DNA from: Burkholderia cepacia ATCC 25416
GTDB taxonomy: Bacteria; Pseudomonadota; Gammaproteobacteria; Burkholderiales; Burkholderiaceae
DNA length: 64,000 bases
Direction: 5' to 3'
Assembly (NCBI RefSeq): GCF_001411495.1
Contig: NZ_CP012981.1
Coordinates: forward strand, 2,728,001 to 2,792,000
The first letter of the stretch is position 1, and each line of letters starts with the position of its first letter. A program made the position numbers and the translations under genes. Below, piece by piece: positions 52,802 to 59,963 of this stretch. The notes under the pieces were generated by a model that was not told where the DNA came from, searched no databases, and saw only the letters and a list, made by a program, of their open reading frames with translations.

Positions 52802-53965
52802 GTGACGCACAGCGTGATTCCCGCAGGCCTCGCCGATGAAATGATCGAGATCCGGCACCGCATCCATGCCCACCCCGAGCTCGGCTTCGAGGAATTCGCG
52901 ACGAGCGATCTCGTCGCCGAGCAACTGCAGTCGTGGGGCTACACGGTGCATCGCGGGCTGGGCGGCACGGGCGTCGTCGCGCAGCTGAAGGTCGGCAACG
53001 GCACGCAGCGCCTCGGCCTGCGCGCCGACATGGATGCGTTGCCGATCCACGAGGCCACGGGCCTGCCGTACGAGAGCAAGATCGCCGGCAAGATGCACGC
53101 ATGCGGTCACGACGGCCACACGGCGATGCTGCTCGCGGCCGCGAAGCATCTTGCGCGCGAGCGCCGCTTCTCGGGCACGCTGAACCTGATTTTCCAGCCG
53201 GCGGAAGAAGGGCTCGGCGGCGCGAAGAAGATGCTCGACGAAGGGCTGTTCGAGCTGTTCCCGTGCGACGCGATCTTCGCGATGCACAACATGCCGGGGT
53301 TCCCCACGGGCAAATTCGGCTTCCTGCCGGGGCCGTTCATGGCGTCGTCCGATACCGTCGTCATCGACGTGCAGGGCCGCGGCGGCCACGGCGCGGTGCC
53401 GCACAAGGCGGTCGATTCGGTGGTCGTGTGCGCGCAGATCGTCATTGCGCTGCAGACGATCGTGTCGCGCAACGTGTCGCCGCTCGACATGGCGATCGTC
53501 ACGGTCGGCGCGATCCACGCGGGCGAGGCGCCGAACGTGATTCCCGATCGCGCGCAGATGCGCCTGTCGGTACGGGCGCTGAAGCCGGAGGTGCGCGACC
53601 TGCTCGAGACGCGCATCAAGGAAGTCGTGCATGCGCAGGCCGCCGTGTTCGGCGCGACCGCGACGATCGACTACCAGCGCCGCTACCCGGTGCTCGTCAA
53701 CGACACGGATATGACCGCGTTCGCGCGCGGCGTCGCGCGCGAGTGGGTGGGCGAAGCGAACCTGATCGACGGGATGGTGCCGCTCACCGGCAGCGAGGAT
53801 TTCGCGTTCCTGCTCGAGAAGCGGCCGGGCTGCTACCTGATCATCGGCAACGGCGACGGAGAGGGCGGCTGCATGGTGCACAACCCCGGCTACGACTTCA
53901 ACGACGCGGCACTGCCTACCGGCGCGTCGTACTGGGTCAAGCTGGCCGAGGCGTTCCTGGTGTGA
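52802..53965 (+). CDS. M20 family amidohydrolase (hippurate hydrolase/HipO type)
   Basis: A 387-residue zinc peptidase/amidase. GTG 52802 sits seven bases after CAGGAG and starts the conserved domain; the longer upstream frame is not homologous. Metal and catalytic marks are LRADMDALPI near residue 78, HACGHDGHTAML near residue 100, FQPAEEGLGGAKKML near residue 135 and the dimerisation-domain GGHGAVPHKAVD near residue 190. TGSEDFAFLLEKRPG near residue 325 gives the last ligand. Such enzymes remove N-acyl groups from amino acids (hippurate, N-acetyl or indole-acetyl conjugates); the substrate cannot be told. It stands between the toxin-antitoxin pair and a lipoprotein gene and has no operon partner. 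Confidence 0.88.
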   Translation: MTHSVIPAGLADEMIEIRHRIHAHPELGFEEFATSDLVAEQLQSWGYTVHRGLGGTGVVAQLKVGNGTQRLGLRADMDALPIHEATGLPYESKIAGKMHACGHDGHTAMLLAAAKHLARERRFSGTLNLIFQPAEEGLGGAKKMLDEGLFELFPCDAIFAMHNMPGFPTGKFGFLPGPFMASSDTVVIDVQGRGGHGAVPHKAVDSVVVCAQIVIALQTIVSRNVSPLDMAIVTVGAIHAGEAPNVIPDRAQMRLSVRALKPEVRDLLETRIKEVVHAQAAVFGATATIDYQRRYPVLVNDTDMTAFARGVAREWVGEANLIDGMVPLTGSEDFAFLLEKRPGCYLIIGNGDGEGGCMVHNPGYDFNDAALPTGASYWVKLAEAFLV

Positions 53966-54118
53966 TGCGGCGGCGCGGCGGCGTGCGAGCTGCCGCGCCT
54001 GCAAAACCGGTCGCAGCGGCCGTGACCGCATTTGACGCTCCTTGACATCGACGGAACAGGTCGCGTGCTACGCTGCGCGCGACGCCGGACCGGCGCGATG
54101 AATACAGGTGTGGATGAA

Positions 54119-54658
54119 ATGCGAAAACAGTTTCTGACCGTACTGACCGCCTGTGCGGTCGCCATGCTGGCAGCCGGGTGCGACGACCAGAAAGTGGCTG
54201 ACGCGGTGAATGCGATCAAGCCCGATCCGATGGCGTTCGGCAATCTGCAGCCGGGCGTGTCGACGACCGAGGACGTGCTCCGCCAGGCGGGCAAGCCGGA
54301 AATGGTCAGGCAGGGCGACGACGGCTCGCAGCGGTTCGAATATCCGCGCGGCCCGTACGGCACGAGCACCTACATGCTCGATTTCGGGCCCGACGGCCGG
54401 CTCGTGTCGATCACCCAGGCGCTGACGGCGGCGAACATCGCGAAGGTCGTGCCCGGGATGTCGAAGGACGACGTGCGCCAACTGCTCGGCAAGCCGACCG
54501 AGATCGCGCAATACGCGCTGAGCCACGAAGAGGTGTGGAGCTGGCACTGGGCCGAGGGCGGCGTATCGGGCGACGCGATGTTCAACGCGCATTTCTCGCC
54601 CGACGGCACCGTGATCCGCACTTCGCGCTCGGAAGCGCCGGGCCGCGAAAAACCCTGA
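54119..54658 (+). CDS. BamE/OmlA-domain lipoprotein
   Basis: A 179-residue lipoprotein. ATG 54119 gives MRKQFLTVLTACAVAMLAAG and a lipobox cysteine at residue 21; ATG 54098 is in frame but places seven residues ahead of the signal. Two BamE-like repeats follow: LQPGVSTTEDVLRQAGKPEM near residue 45 and VPGMSKDDVRQLLGKPTE near residue 110, each with the G-M/V-S-x-x-D/E-V-x-x-x-x-G-x-P pattern of SmpA/OmlA proteins, here duplicated. The protein is larger than BamE itself, so it is a paralogue and not the Bam subunit. A hairpin with six T follows the stop. Confidence 0.82.
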   Translation: MRKQFLTVLTACAVAMLAAGCDDQKVADAVNAIKPDPMAFGNLQPGVSTTEDVLRQAGKPEMVRQGDDGSQRFEYPRGPYGTSTYMLDFGPDGRLVSITQALTAANIAKVVPGMSKDDVRQLLGKPTEIAQYALSHEEVWSWHWAEGGVSGDAMFNAHFSPDGTVIRTSRSEAPGREKP

Positions 54659-54663
54659 CATCG

Positions 54664-54682
54664 CGGCGCCTCGCCGTTTTTT
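54664..54682 (+). terminator. Intrinsic terminator after the BamE-domain gene
   Basis: CGGCG (54664-54668), loop CCT, CGCCG (54672-54676), then six T. Short but GC-only stem, immediately after the stop codon at 54658 and before the converging cobB stop. Confidence 0.65.
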
Positions 54683-54685
54683 CGG

Positions 54686-55990
54686 TCAGAACGCCGTGCC
54701 GCCGAACAGCGCCACGACCGCCTCCGGATTCGACGGCCAGTACAGGTGCATGTACGTCGCGACGATCGCGCCGTGGCGATAGACGGCTTCGCCGCTGCCC
54801 GGCTTGCCGTCGGGGCGCGCCGCGTTCGCGACCGGTTCCAGCGGCGTCGCGAGCGTCGAATAATGAAACGTATGGCCGCGCATCGGCCCGGTACGCGTAT
54901 CGAGCTGCTGCATGCCGAGCGCCGCGAACCGGCGCTGCATCGTCGCCCGCCCCGGCAACAGCCCGAGCATTGACGTCGTGACACCGTCGACGTCGGTCAG
55001 CGATTCACACAGATACACCATCCCCCCGCATTCCGCGACGATCGGCCGGCGAGCCGCCGCATGCGCGCGAAGGGTCCGTGCGGTGGCGTCATTCGCCGCG
55101 AGCGTCGCCGCATGCAGTTCCGGATAGCCACCCGGCAGGAACAGCGCGTCGCAATCGTCCGGCACGGGTTCGTCGGCGAGCGGCGAGAAGAAGCGCAACC
55201 GCGCGCCGAGCGCCTCGAGCAGCGCGAGATTCGCCGGATAGATGAACGAAAACGCCGCGTCGCGCGCAATCGCGATCCGCTTGCCGGCGAGCGCACGCGG
55301 CAGCGGCGCCGCGGCGTCCGGTTCGGCGAACGCGACGGCGGGCGGCAATTCGGCGAGCGCCGTCTGCGCGAGCACGTCCGCCGCGCGATCGAGCCGTGCG
55401 TCGAGATCGTCGATGTCGGCCGGCTGGTGCAGGCCGAGATGCCGCTCCGGCAGCGCGATGCCCGCGTCAGCCGGCACGTGCCCGAGCCAGTGCAGGTCGT
55501 CGGGCAGCGCCTGTTGCAGCAGTTCCGCGTGCCGGGCCGAGCCGACGCGGTTCGCGAGCACGCCGTGAAACGGCAGCCCCGGCCGGAACCGGGCGAGCCC
55601 GAACGCGATCGCCGCGAACGTCTGCGCCATCGCCTTCGCGGAAATCACCGCGACGACCGGCACGCCGAACGCAGCCGCGAGGTCGGCACTGCTCGGCGTG
55701 CCGTCGAACAGCCCCATCACGCCTTCGATCAGGATCAGGTCGGCATCGCGTGCGGCATCGGCAAGCAACGCGCGGCAGCCGGCCTCGCCGACCATCCCGA
55801 GATCGAGCGCATGCACGGGGGCGCCGCTCGCGCGTTCGAGCAGCATCGGATCGAGAAAGTCGGGCCCGGTCTTGAACACGCGCACACGGCGGCCGAGCCG
55901 GCGGTGCAGCCGCGCGAGGCCGGCCGTCACCGACGTCTTGCCCTGGCCCGACGCGGGCGCACTGACGAACAGCGCGGGGCAGGCGGGCAT
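54686..55990 (-). CDS. cobB: Cobyrinate a,c-diamide synthase
   Basis: A 434-residue glutamine amidotransferase that amidates the a and c carboxylates of (hydrogeno)byrinate using glutamine and ATP. ATG 55990 starts MPACPALFVSAPASGQGKTS with the P-loop (SGQGKTSVTAGLARL); a longer frame upstream overlaps cobO and is rejected. The N-terminal half is the dethiobiotin-synthetase-like ATPase domain with KTGPDFLDPMLL near residue 42 and EGVMGLFDG near residue 92. The C-terminal half is the glutaminase: LPGGYPELHA near residue 285, the nucleophile in VAECGGMVYL near residue 325 and HTFHYS near residue 375. It is the last gene of the leftward operon, 2 bases after cobO. Confidence 0.94.
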   Translation of the reverse strand: MPACPALFVSAPASGQGKTSVTAGLARLHRRLGRRVRVFKTGPDFLDPMLLERASGAPVHALDLGMVGEAGCRALLADAARDADLILIEGVMGLFDGTPSSADLAAAFGVPVVAVISAKAMAQTFAAIAFGLARFRPGLPFHGVLANRVGSARHAELLQQALPDDLHWLGHVPADAGIALPERHLGLHQPADIDDLDARLDRAADVLAQTALAELPPAVAFAEPDAAAPLPRALAGKRIAIARDAAFSFIYPANLALLEALGARLRFFSPLADEPVPDDCDALFLPGGYPELHAATLAANDATARTLRAHAAARRPIVAECGGMVYLCESLTDVDGVTTSMLGLLPGRATMQRRFAALGMQQLDTRTGPMRGHTFHYSTLATPLEPVANAARPDGKPGSGEAVYRHGAIVATYMHLYWPSNPEAVVALFGGTAF

Positions 55991-55992
55991 GC

Positions 55993-56595
55993 TCAGAACT
56001 CCACGCCGCGCTGCGCCTTCACGCCTTGCTCCTTGTACGGATGCTTGACGAGCCGCATCTCGGTGACGAGGTCGGCCGCGTCGATCAGCGCGTCGGGCGC
56101 ATGCCGCCCGGTCACGACGACGTGGACCGAATCGGGACGCGCGGCAAGCGTCGCGAGCACTTCGTCGAGCGGCAGGTATTCGTACTTCAGCACCGTGTTC
56201 AACTCGTCGAGGATCACCATCCGGTAGTCGCCGCTTTCGATCATCCGGCGCGCCTCGTCCCAGCCCTTGCGCGCGGTCGCGATGTCGGCGTCGCGGTTCT
56301 GCGTGTTCCACGTGTAGCCGTCGCCCATCGTCACGAAATCGCATTCGGCAACCGCGCCGAGGAAGTCGCGCTCGGACGTGTGCAGCGCGCCCTTGATGAA
56401 CTGCACGACACCGAGCCGCATGCCGTGGCCGAGCACGCGCACGGCCATGCCGAACGCGGCCGTGCTCTTGCCCTTGCCGTTGCCGGTGTTGACGATCAGC
56501 AGGCCCTTTTCGTTGACGGCGGCGGCCTGCTTCTTCTCGTGGCCCGCGCGGCGGCGTTCGGTCATCCGTTGATGGGATTCGGCGTCGGTTTTCAT
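55993..56595 (-). CDS. cobO: Cob(I)yrinic acid a,c-diamide adenosyltransferase
   Basis: A 200-residue CobA/CobO-type corrinoid adenosyltransferase that moves the adenosyl group of ATP to Co(I). The P-loop is NTGNGKGKSTAAFGMAV at residues 36-52. FIKGALHTSERDF near residue 66, FVTMGDGYTWNTQNRDADI near residue 85 and VILDELNTVLKYEYL near residue 125 are diagnostic. VVVTGRHAPDALIDAADLVTEM follows, and the protein ends HPYKEQGVKAQRGVEF, the standard family C-terminus. It lies between cobE and cobB in the leftward operon. Confidence 0.95.
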   Translation of the reverse strand: MKTDAESHQRMTERRRAGHEKKQAAAVNEKGLLIVNTGNGKGKSTAAFGMAVRVLGHGMRLGVVQFIKGALHTSERDFLGAVAECDFVTMGDGYTWNTQNRDADIATARKGWDEARRMIESGDYRMVILDELNTVLKYEYLPLDEVLATLAARPDSVHVVVTGRHAPDALIDAADLVTEMRLVKHPYKEQGVKAQRGVEF

Positions 56596-56632
56596 CGGAT
56601 TCGTCCTGTCGAAAGAAAGCGAAACAAAGGGT

Positions 56633-57010
56633 TCAGAGCGGGCCGGCGAGTGCGACCGTCACGCCGTCCCGGATGGATTTGGGGCCCAGCAGCCGGCCGT
56701 GCGGCGCCGCGAGCTGCGCGCACGGCTCGGCCACGCCCGCGACGCCGAAGCGGGCGAGCGCGGCATCCGACGGGCCGCTCACGGCCAGTTCGGGGCGGCT
56801 CGCGAGCTGTGCCGCGTCGAACGCGACGAGCGGCCAGCCGCGTCTCGCGCACAGCGTGCGCAGCGCGCGTGCGCGCGCCTTGTCGGCGAGCGTGGCGACG
56901 AGCGCCGGTTCGGCAGCCGGGTACCGCATCAGCGCGATGCGGATCGCGGCATCGAGTTGCGCGGCCGTCACGCCCGCGCGGAAACCGACACCGATCGCGA
57001 CGCGCATCAT
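56633..57010 (-). CDS. cobE: Cobalamin biosynthesis protein CobE (CbiG C-terminal-like)
   Basis: A 125-residue protein equal to the C-terminal domain of CbiG. ATG 57010 overlaps the cobA stop (ATGA). MRVAIGVGFRAGVTAAQLDA opens with the GxGxR element, then ALRTLCARRGWPLVAF near residue 50 and FGVAGVAEPCAQLAA near residue 90 (the S/G-V-x-G/A-V-x-E-x-x-A pattern). It ends PKSIRDGVTVALAG. In the aerobic pathway CobE is needed but its exact step is unsettled. It sits between cobA and cobO. Confidence 0.88.
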   Translation of the reverse strand: MMRVAIGVGFRAGVTAAQLDAAIRIALMRYPAAEPALVATLADKARARALRTLCARRGWPLVAFDAAQLASRPELAVSGPSDAALARFGVAGVAEPCAQLAAPHGRLLGPKSIRDGVTVALAGPL

Positions 57011-57756
57011 GCGCGGCTGCCGAGTGCGGCGCGTACCGCGGGATCGTTGGCGAACGCCGCGACGCGGCCGATCACGACGATCGCCGGCGAACCGATGCCG
57101 GTCGCGCCGACACGCTCGACGAGCGTGTCGAGCGTCGCGAGCACGTGCCGCTGTTCGGGGCGCGTCGCGTTCTCGATCGCCGCGCACGGCGTGTCGCCGG
57201 GCAGGCCGCCTTCGCGCAGCGCGGCTGCAATCGTGTCGAGCCGGCGGATGCCCATGTAGACGACGATCGTCATGCGCGTGGCCGCGAGCGCGCGCCAGTC
57301 GGGTTCGTCGGCGCCCGCGCCGTGGCCCGTGACGAAGATCACGCCCTGCGCGTCGCCGCGCTGCGTGACCGGGATGCCGAGCGCGGCCGGCGCGGCGATG
57401 CCCGCCGTGACGCCGCTCACGACCTCGACTTGAAATCCCGCGACGCCGAGCGCGGCCAGCTCCTCGCCGCCGCGGCCGAACACGAACGGGTCGCCGCCCT
57501 TGAGCCGCGCGACGCTGCGGCCCGCGCGCAGATGCGCGAGCATCGCCGCGACGATCGCCTCCTGCGGCGTCGATGCATGACCGCCGCGCTTGCCGACGTG
57601 CTCGATGTGCGCATCGGCGCGCGCATGGCGCAGCACGTCGGGGTTCACGAGATCGTCGACGAGCAGCACGTCGGCCGAGCCGATCGCGTGGACGGCCTTG
57701 AGCGTCAGCAGGTCGGCGTCGCCGGGGCCGGCGCCGATGAGCCAGGCGCGGCTCAT
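57007..57756 (-). CDS. cobA: Uroporphyrinogen-III C-methyltransferase (SUMT)
   Basis: A 249-residue methyltransferase that makes precorrin-2 by two SAM-dependent methylations, drawing uroporphyrinogen III into corrinoids. ATG 57756 begins MSRAWLIGAGPGDADLLTLK with the P-x-D-like SAM motif; KGGDPFVFGRGGEELAAL near residue 85 and VVSGVTAGIAAPAALGIPVTQR near residue 110 are signatures. Upstream codons are open through the riboswitch but have no homology. It is the first gene behind a leftward cobalamin riboswitch about 180 bases away and overlaps cobE at its end. It is a stand-alone SUMT, not the CysG fusion. Confidence 0.94.
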   Translation of the reverse strand: MSRAWLIGAGPGDADLLTLKAVHAIGSADVLLVDDLVNPDVLRHARADAHIEHVGKRGGHASTPQEAIVAAMLAHLRAGRSVARLKGGDPFVFGRGGEELAALGVAGFQVEVVSGVTAGIAAPAALGIPVTQRGDAQGVIFVTGHGAGADEPDWRALAATRMTIVVYMGIRRLDTIAAALREGGLPGDTPCAAIENATRPEQRHVLATLDTLVERVGATGIGSPAIVVIGRVAAFANDPAVRAALGSRA

Positions 57757-57937
57757 CGGGCGCGGCACGGCGCGCACCGTGTCGAAACAGTGGAAACGGG
57801 AAGGCGGGCGGGGCGGCGGCCAGCAGACAGGTGAAGCATGACGGATCGGACGAAGCCCGCGCGGACGCGGGCGGAATGCGCACTCGATCCGTCCCCCGCG
57901 GATCGGGCGTTCGGCGAGCATCGGGCTCGCCCCTTGC

Positions 57938-58112
57938 GTCGGCCGGTATCCGGGCTGGCCACTTGCCAGGCCGCAGCCTTCCCGCCCGGTGGACGGGCAG
58001 TGGCATCGTGGGCGGCATGGGCGCGTGCGCGGGGAAGCGCGTCGCGCGGGCGGCGTACCGTTGCGGGGACAGCACAGGCAGGGCGGCGATCCGCCTCCTG
58101 TTTCCCGTTTAA
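57938..58112 (-). promoter_or_regulatory. Cobalamin riboswitch controlling cobA-cobE-cobO-cobB
   Basis: Read on the minus strand the order is GCAGTTAAACGGGAAACAGG (58115-58096), then GCTGTCCCCGCAACGG (58073-58058), the B12 box GCCACTG (58004-57998), GGGAAGGCTGCGG and finally AGCCCGGATACCGGCC. These conserved blocks, in this order and spacing, define the AdoCbl riboswitch. It should shut off the operon when adenosylcobalamin is plentiful. Confidence 0.95.
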
Positions 58113-58288
58113 CTGCATGCACGGAATGCGCATGCGAGCACCGAACGCGGCGCATACGATAGCACAGCGATCCCCCCGCGCGAACCGCCGTGCGCGGCGT
58201 CCGGCCGCGCGCGGCGGCCCTCCGGAACCGGGCCCGGCGGCCCGTTTTGCCTTGACGCTCCCCGCACCGCCGCCTACACTCGCACGCG

Positions 58289-58523
58289 TTTTGGTGCTCG
58301 CGCGCGCCGCTCCGGTGCGCGCAGTTAAACGGGAAACAGGGAGCCTGCCTGCGCCGCAGTCGAGCCAACCTGTGCTGCCCCCGCAACGGTAAGCGAACGC
58401 GTCGCGCGCAAGCGCCACGCAGCGCCGCTTCGCCGCATGCCGCGCGCATGCGGACGACCGCCACTGGATTGCTGTGCATCCGGGAAGGCGAAGCGGCGTG
58501 TTCGCTAGCCCGGATACCGGCCC
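58289..58523 (+). promoter_or_regulatory. Cobalamin riboswitch controlling cobW-cobN and the chelatase gene
   Basis: On the plus strand: TTTTGGTGCTCGC at the start, GCAGTTAAACGGGAAACAGG at 58321-58340, GCTGCCCCCGCAACGG at 58374-58389, GCCACTG at 58460-58466, CGGGAAGGCG at 58481-58490 and AGCCCGGATACCGGCC at 58507-58522. All conserved blocks are present in order. It is longer than its leftward partner because of an extended variable arm between the core and the B12 box. Confidence 0.95.
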
Positions 58524-58726
58524 AAACGTTGGGGTTCAGCGCCGCGGGGAGGCGGCGCATCGTCCACGGCCGCAGCAGGCCCGACGCCCGCGTGTTGCTC
58601 GTTTCCACCGCCGATCTGCCGCTGCGCGAACCCGCGCCGGCCGGCGCGGTGCACGGCAGGCGCGCGAGCCGGGCCGGCGGCAGCCGTGTTGGCATTCACG
58701 ATGTCGACCGTTCGCAAGGAAGCACC

Positions 58727-58843
58727 ATGTCCGATTCGTCGTTCCGCCCGTCCCGCGACTGCCCGTCCGGATCGCGCGGCGGCATGCCCGCGATCCGCCA
58801 GATGAACTGCCACGCCGCCATCGACGCGACGATCCCGGGCTGA
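58727..58843 (+). CDS. Possible 38-residue peptide between riboswitch and cobW
   Basis: ATG 58727 follows AAGGAAG by four bases, a good ribosome-binding site, and the frame runs 38 codons to TGA at 58841. The peptide begins MSDSSFRPSRDCPSGS and ends AIDATIPG, with two cysteines (residues 12 and 28), no signal peptide and no hydrophobic segment. It lies 203 bases after the riboswitch and 25 bases before cobW. It matches no family that I recognise. It may be a real small protein, a translated leader that affects cobW, or a chance frame. Confidence 0.4.
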   Translation: MSDSSFRPSRDCPSGSRGGMPAIRQMNCHAAIDATIPG

Positions 58844-58868
58844 TTCCTTTTTCGACACAGGACCTACC

Positions 58869-59957
58869 ATGACCCTACGCAAGCTTCCCGTCACGATCGT
58901 CACGGGCTTTCTCGGCAGCGGCAAGACGACGCTGATGCGCCACATCCTGCAGCACGCCGAAGGCCGCCGCATCGCGGTGATCGTCAACGAATTCGGCGAA
59001 CTCGGCATCGACGGCGAAATCCTCAAGGGCTGCGGCATCGGCTGCGAGGAGGCCGACGGTGCGCAGGGCGAAGCATCGGGCCAGTTGTACGAACTCGCGA
59101 ACGGCTGCCTGTGCTGCACCGTGCAGGAGGAGTTCTATCCGGTGATGGAAGCGCTCGTCGAGCGCCGCGCGGACATCGACCACGTGCTGATCGAGACGTC
59201 CGGGCTCGCGCTGCCGAAGCCGCTCGTGCAGGCGTTCAACTGGCCGACGATCCGCAACAGCTTCACGGTCGACGCGGTCGTGACCGTCGTCGACGGGCCG
59301 GCCGCCGCAGCCGGCCAGTTCGCGGAAAACCCGCAGGCCGTCGACGCGCAGCGCCGCGCCGATCCGAACCTCGACCACGAATCGCCGCTGCACGAGCTGT
59401 TCGCCGATCAACTGTCGTCCGCCGATCTCGTGATCGTGAACAAGGCCGATCTCGTCGGCGACACGGAATTTGCGCAGATCGAAACCGCGATCCGCGACGA
59501 GATCCCGCCGCAGGTGAAGATCGTGCGCGCGACGCGCGGCGAGCTCGATCTCGCGATGCTGCTCGGCCTCGAGTCGGCGTCGGAAGAAACGATCCACCTG
59601 CGCCACGACCATCACGGCTCGGCCGACGACGGCGATCACGATCACCATCACGACGATTTCGACTCGGTGGTCGTGTCCGGCGATGCCGGCACGCGCGAGG
59701 CGACGATCGCCGCGCTGCAGCGCGTCGTCGAAGCGCATACGATCTACCGCGCGAAAGGTTTCGCCGCGCTGCCCGGCGCACCGATGCGGCTCGTGATCCA
59801 GGGTGTCGGCCGCCGCTTCGACAGCTATTTCGACCGTCGCTGGCAGGACGGCGAAACCCGCGCGAGCCGCTTCGTGCTGATCGGCGAGGATCTCGACGCG
59901 GCGGCGCTGCAACGCGCGTTCGACGCCGCGTGCGCGGCCGAGCCGCAACAGGCGTAA
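58869..59957 (+). CDS. cobW: CobW, G3E GTPase/metallochaperone of the cobalamin pathway
   Basis: A 362-residue COG0523 GTPase thought to supply cobalt to the CobN chelatase. The P-loop is TGFLGSGKTTLMR at residues 12-24; IVNEFGELGIDGEIL near residue 42 and the metal motif ANGCLCCTVQEEF (C-x-C-C, near residue 78) follow; ETSGLALPKPLVQAF near residue 112 and VNKADLV near residue 195 complete the GTP site. A His/Asp-rich stretch HDHHGSADDGDHDHHHDDFD (about residues 240-260) gives extra metal binding. The C-terminal CobW_C domain ends near residue 350. cobN starts six bases later. Confidence 0.95.
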   Translation: MTLRKLPVTIVTGFLGSGKTTLMRHILQHAEGRRIAVIVNEFGELGIDGEILKGCGIGCEEADGAQGEASGQLYELANGCLCCTVQEEFYPVMEALVERRADIDHVLIETSGLALPKPLVQAFNWPTIRNSFTVDAVVTVVDGPAAAAGQFAENPQAVDAQRRADPNLDHESPLHELFADQLSSADLVIVNKADLVGDTEFAQIETAIRDEIPPQVKIVRATRGELDLAMLLGLESASEETIHLRHDHHGSADDGDHDHHHDDFDSVVVSGDAGTREATIAALQRVVEAHTIYRAKGFAALPGAPMRLVIQGVGRRFDSYFDRRWQDGETRASRFVLIGEDLDAAALQRAFDAACAAEPQQA

Positions 59958-59963
59958 CGCACG

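Larger units (their letters stand above)
57757..58868. other. Divergent control region between the two cobalamin operons
   Basis: About 1.1 kb with no large gene. It holds the leftward riboswitch (57938-58112), a spacer of about 175 bases where the two promoters must lie back to back, the rightward riboswitch (58289-58523), and a 38-codon reading frame (58727-58843). Open frames that cross the riboswitches on either strand are produced by the high GC content and are not taken as genes. Confidence 0.8.

Noticed and set aside
58448..58726. Longer version of the small ORF before cobW, starting inside the riboswitch
   Set aside because: It would overlap the conserved B12 box and has no ribosome-binding site; ATG 58727 is much better placed.
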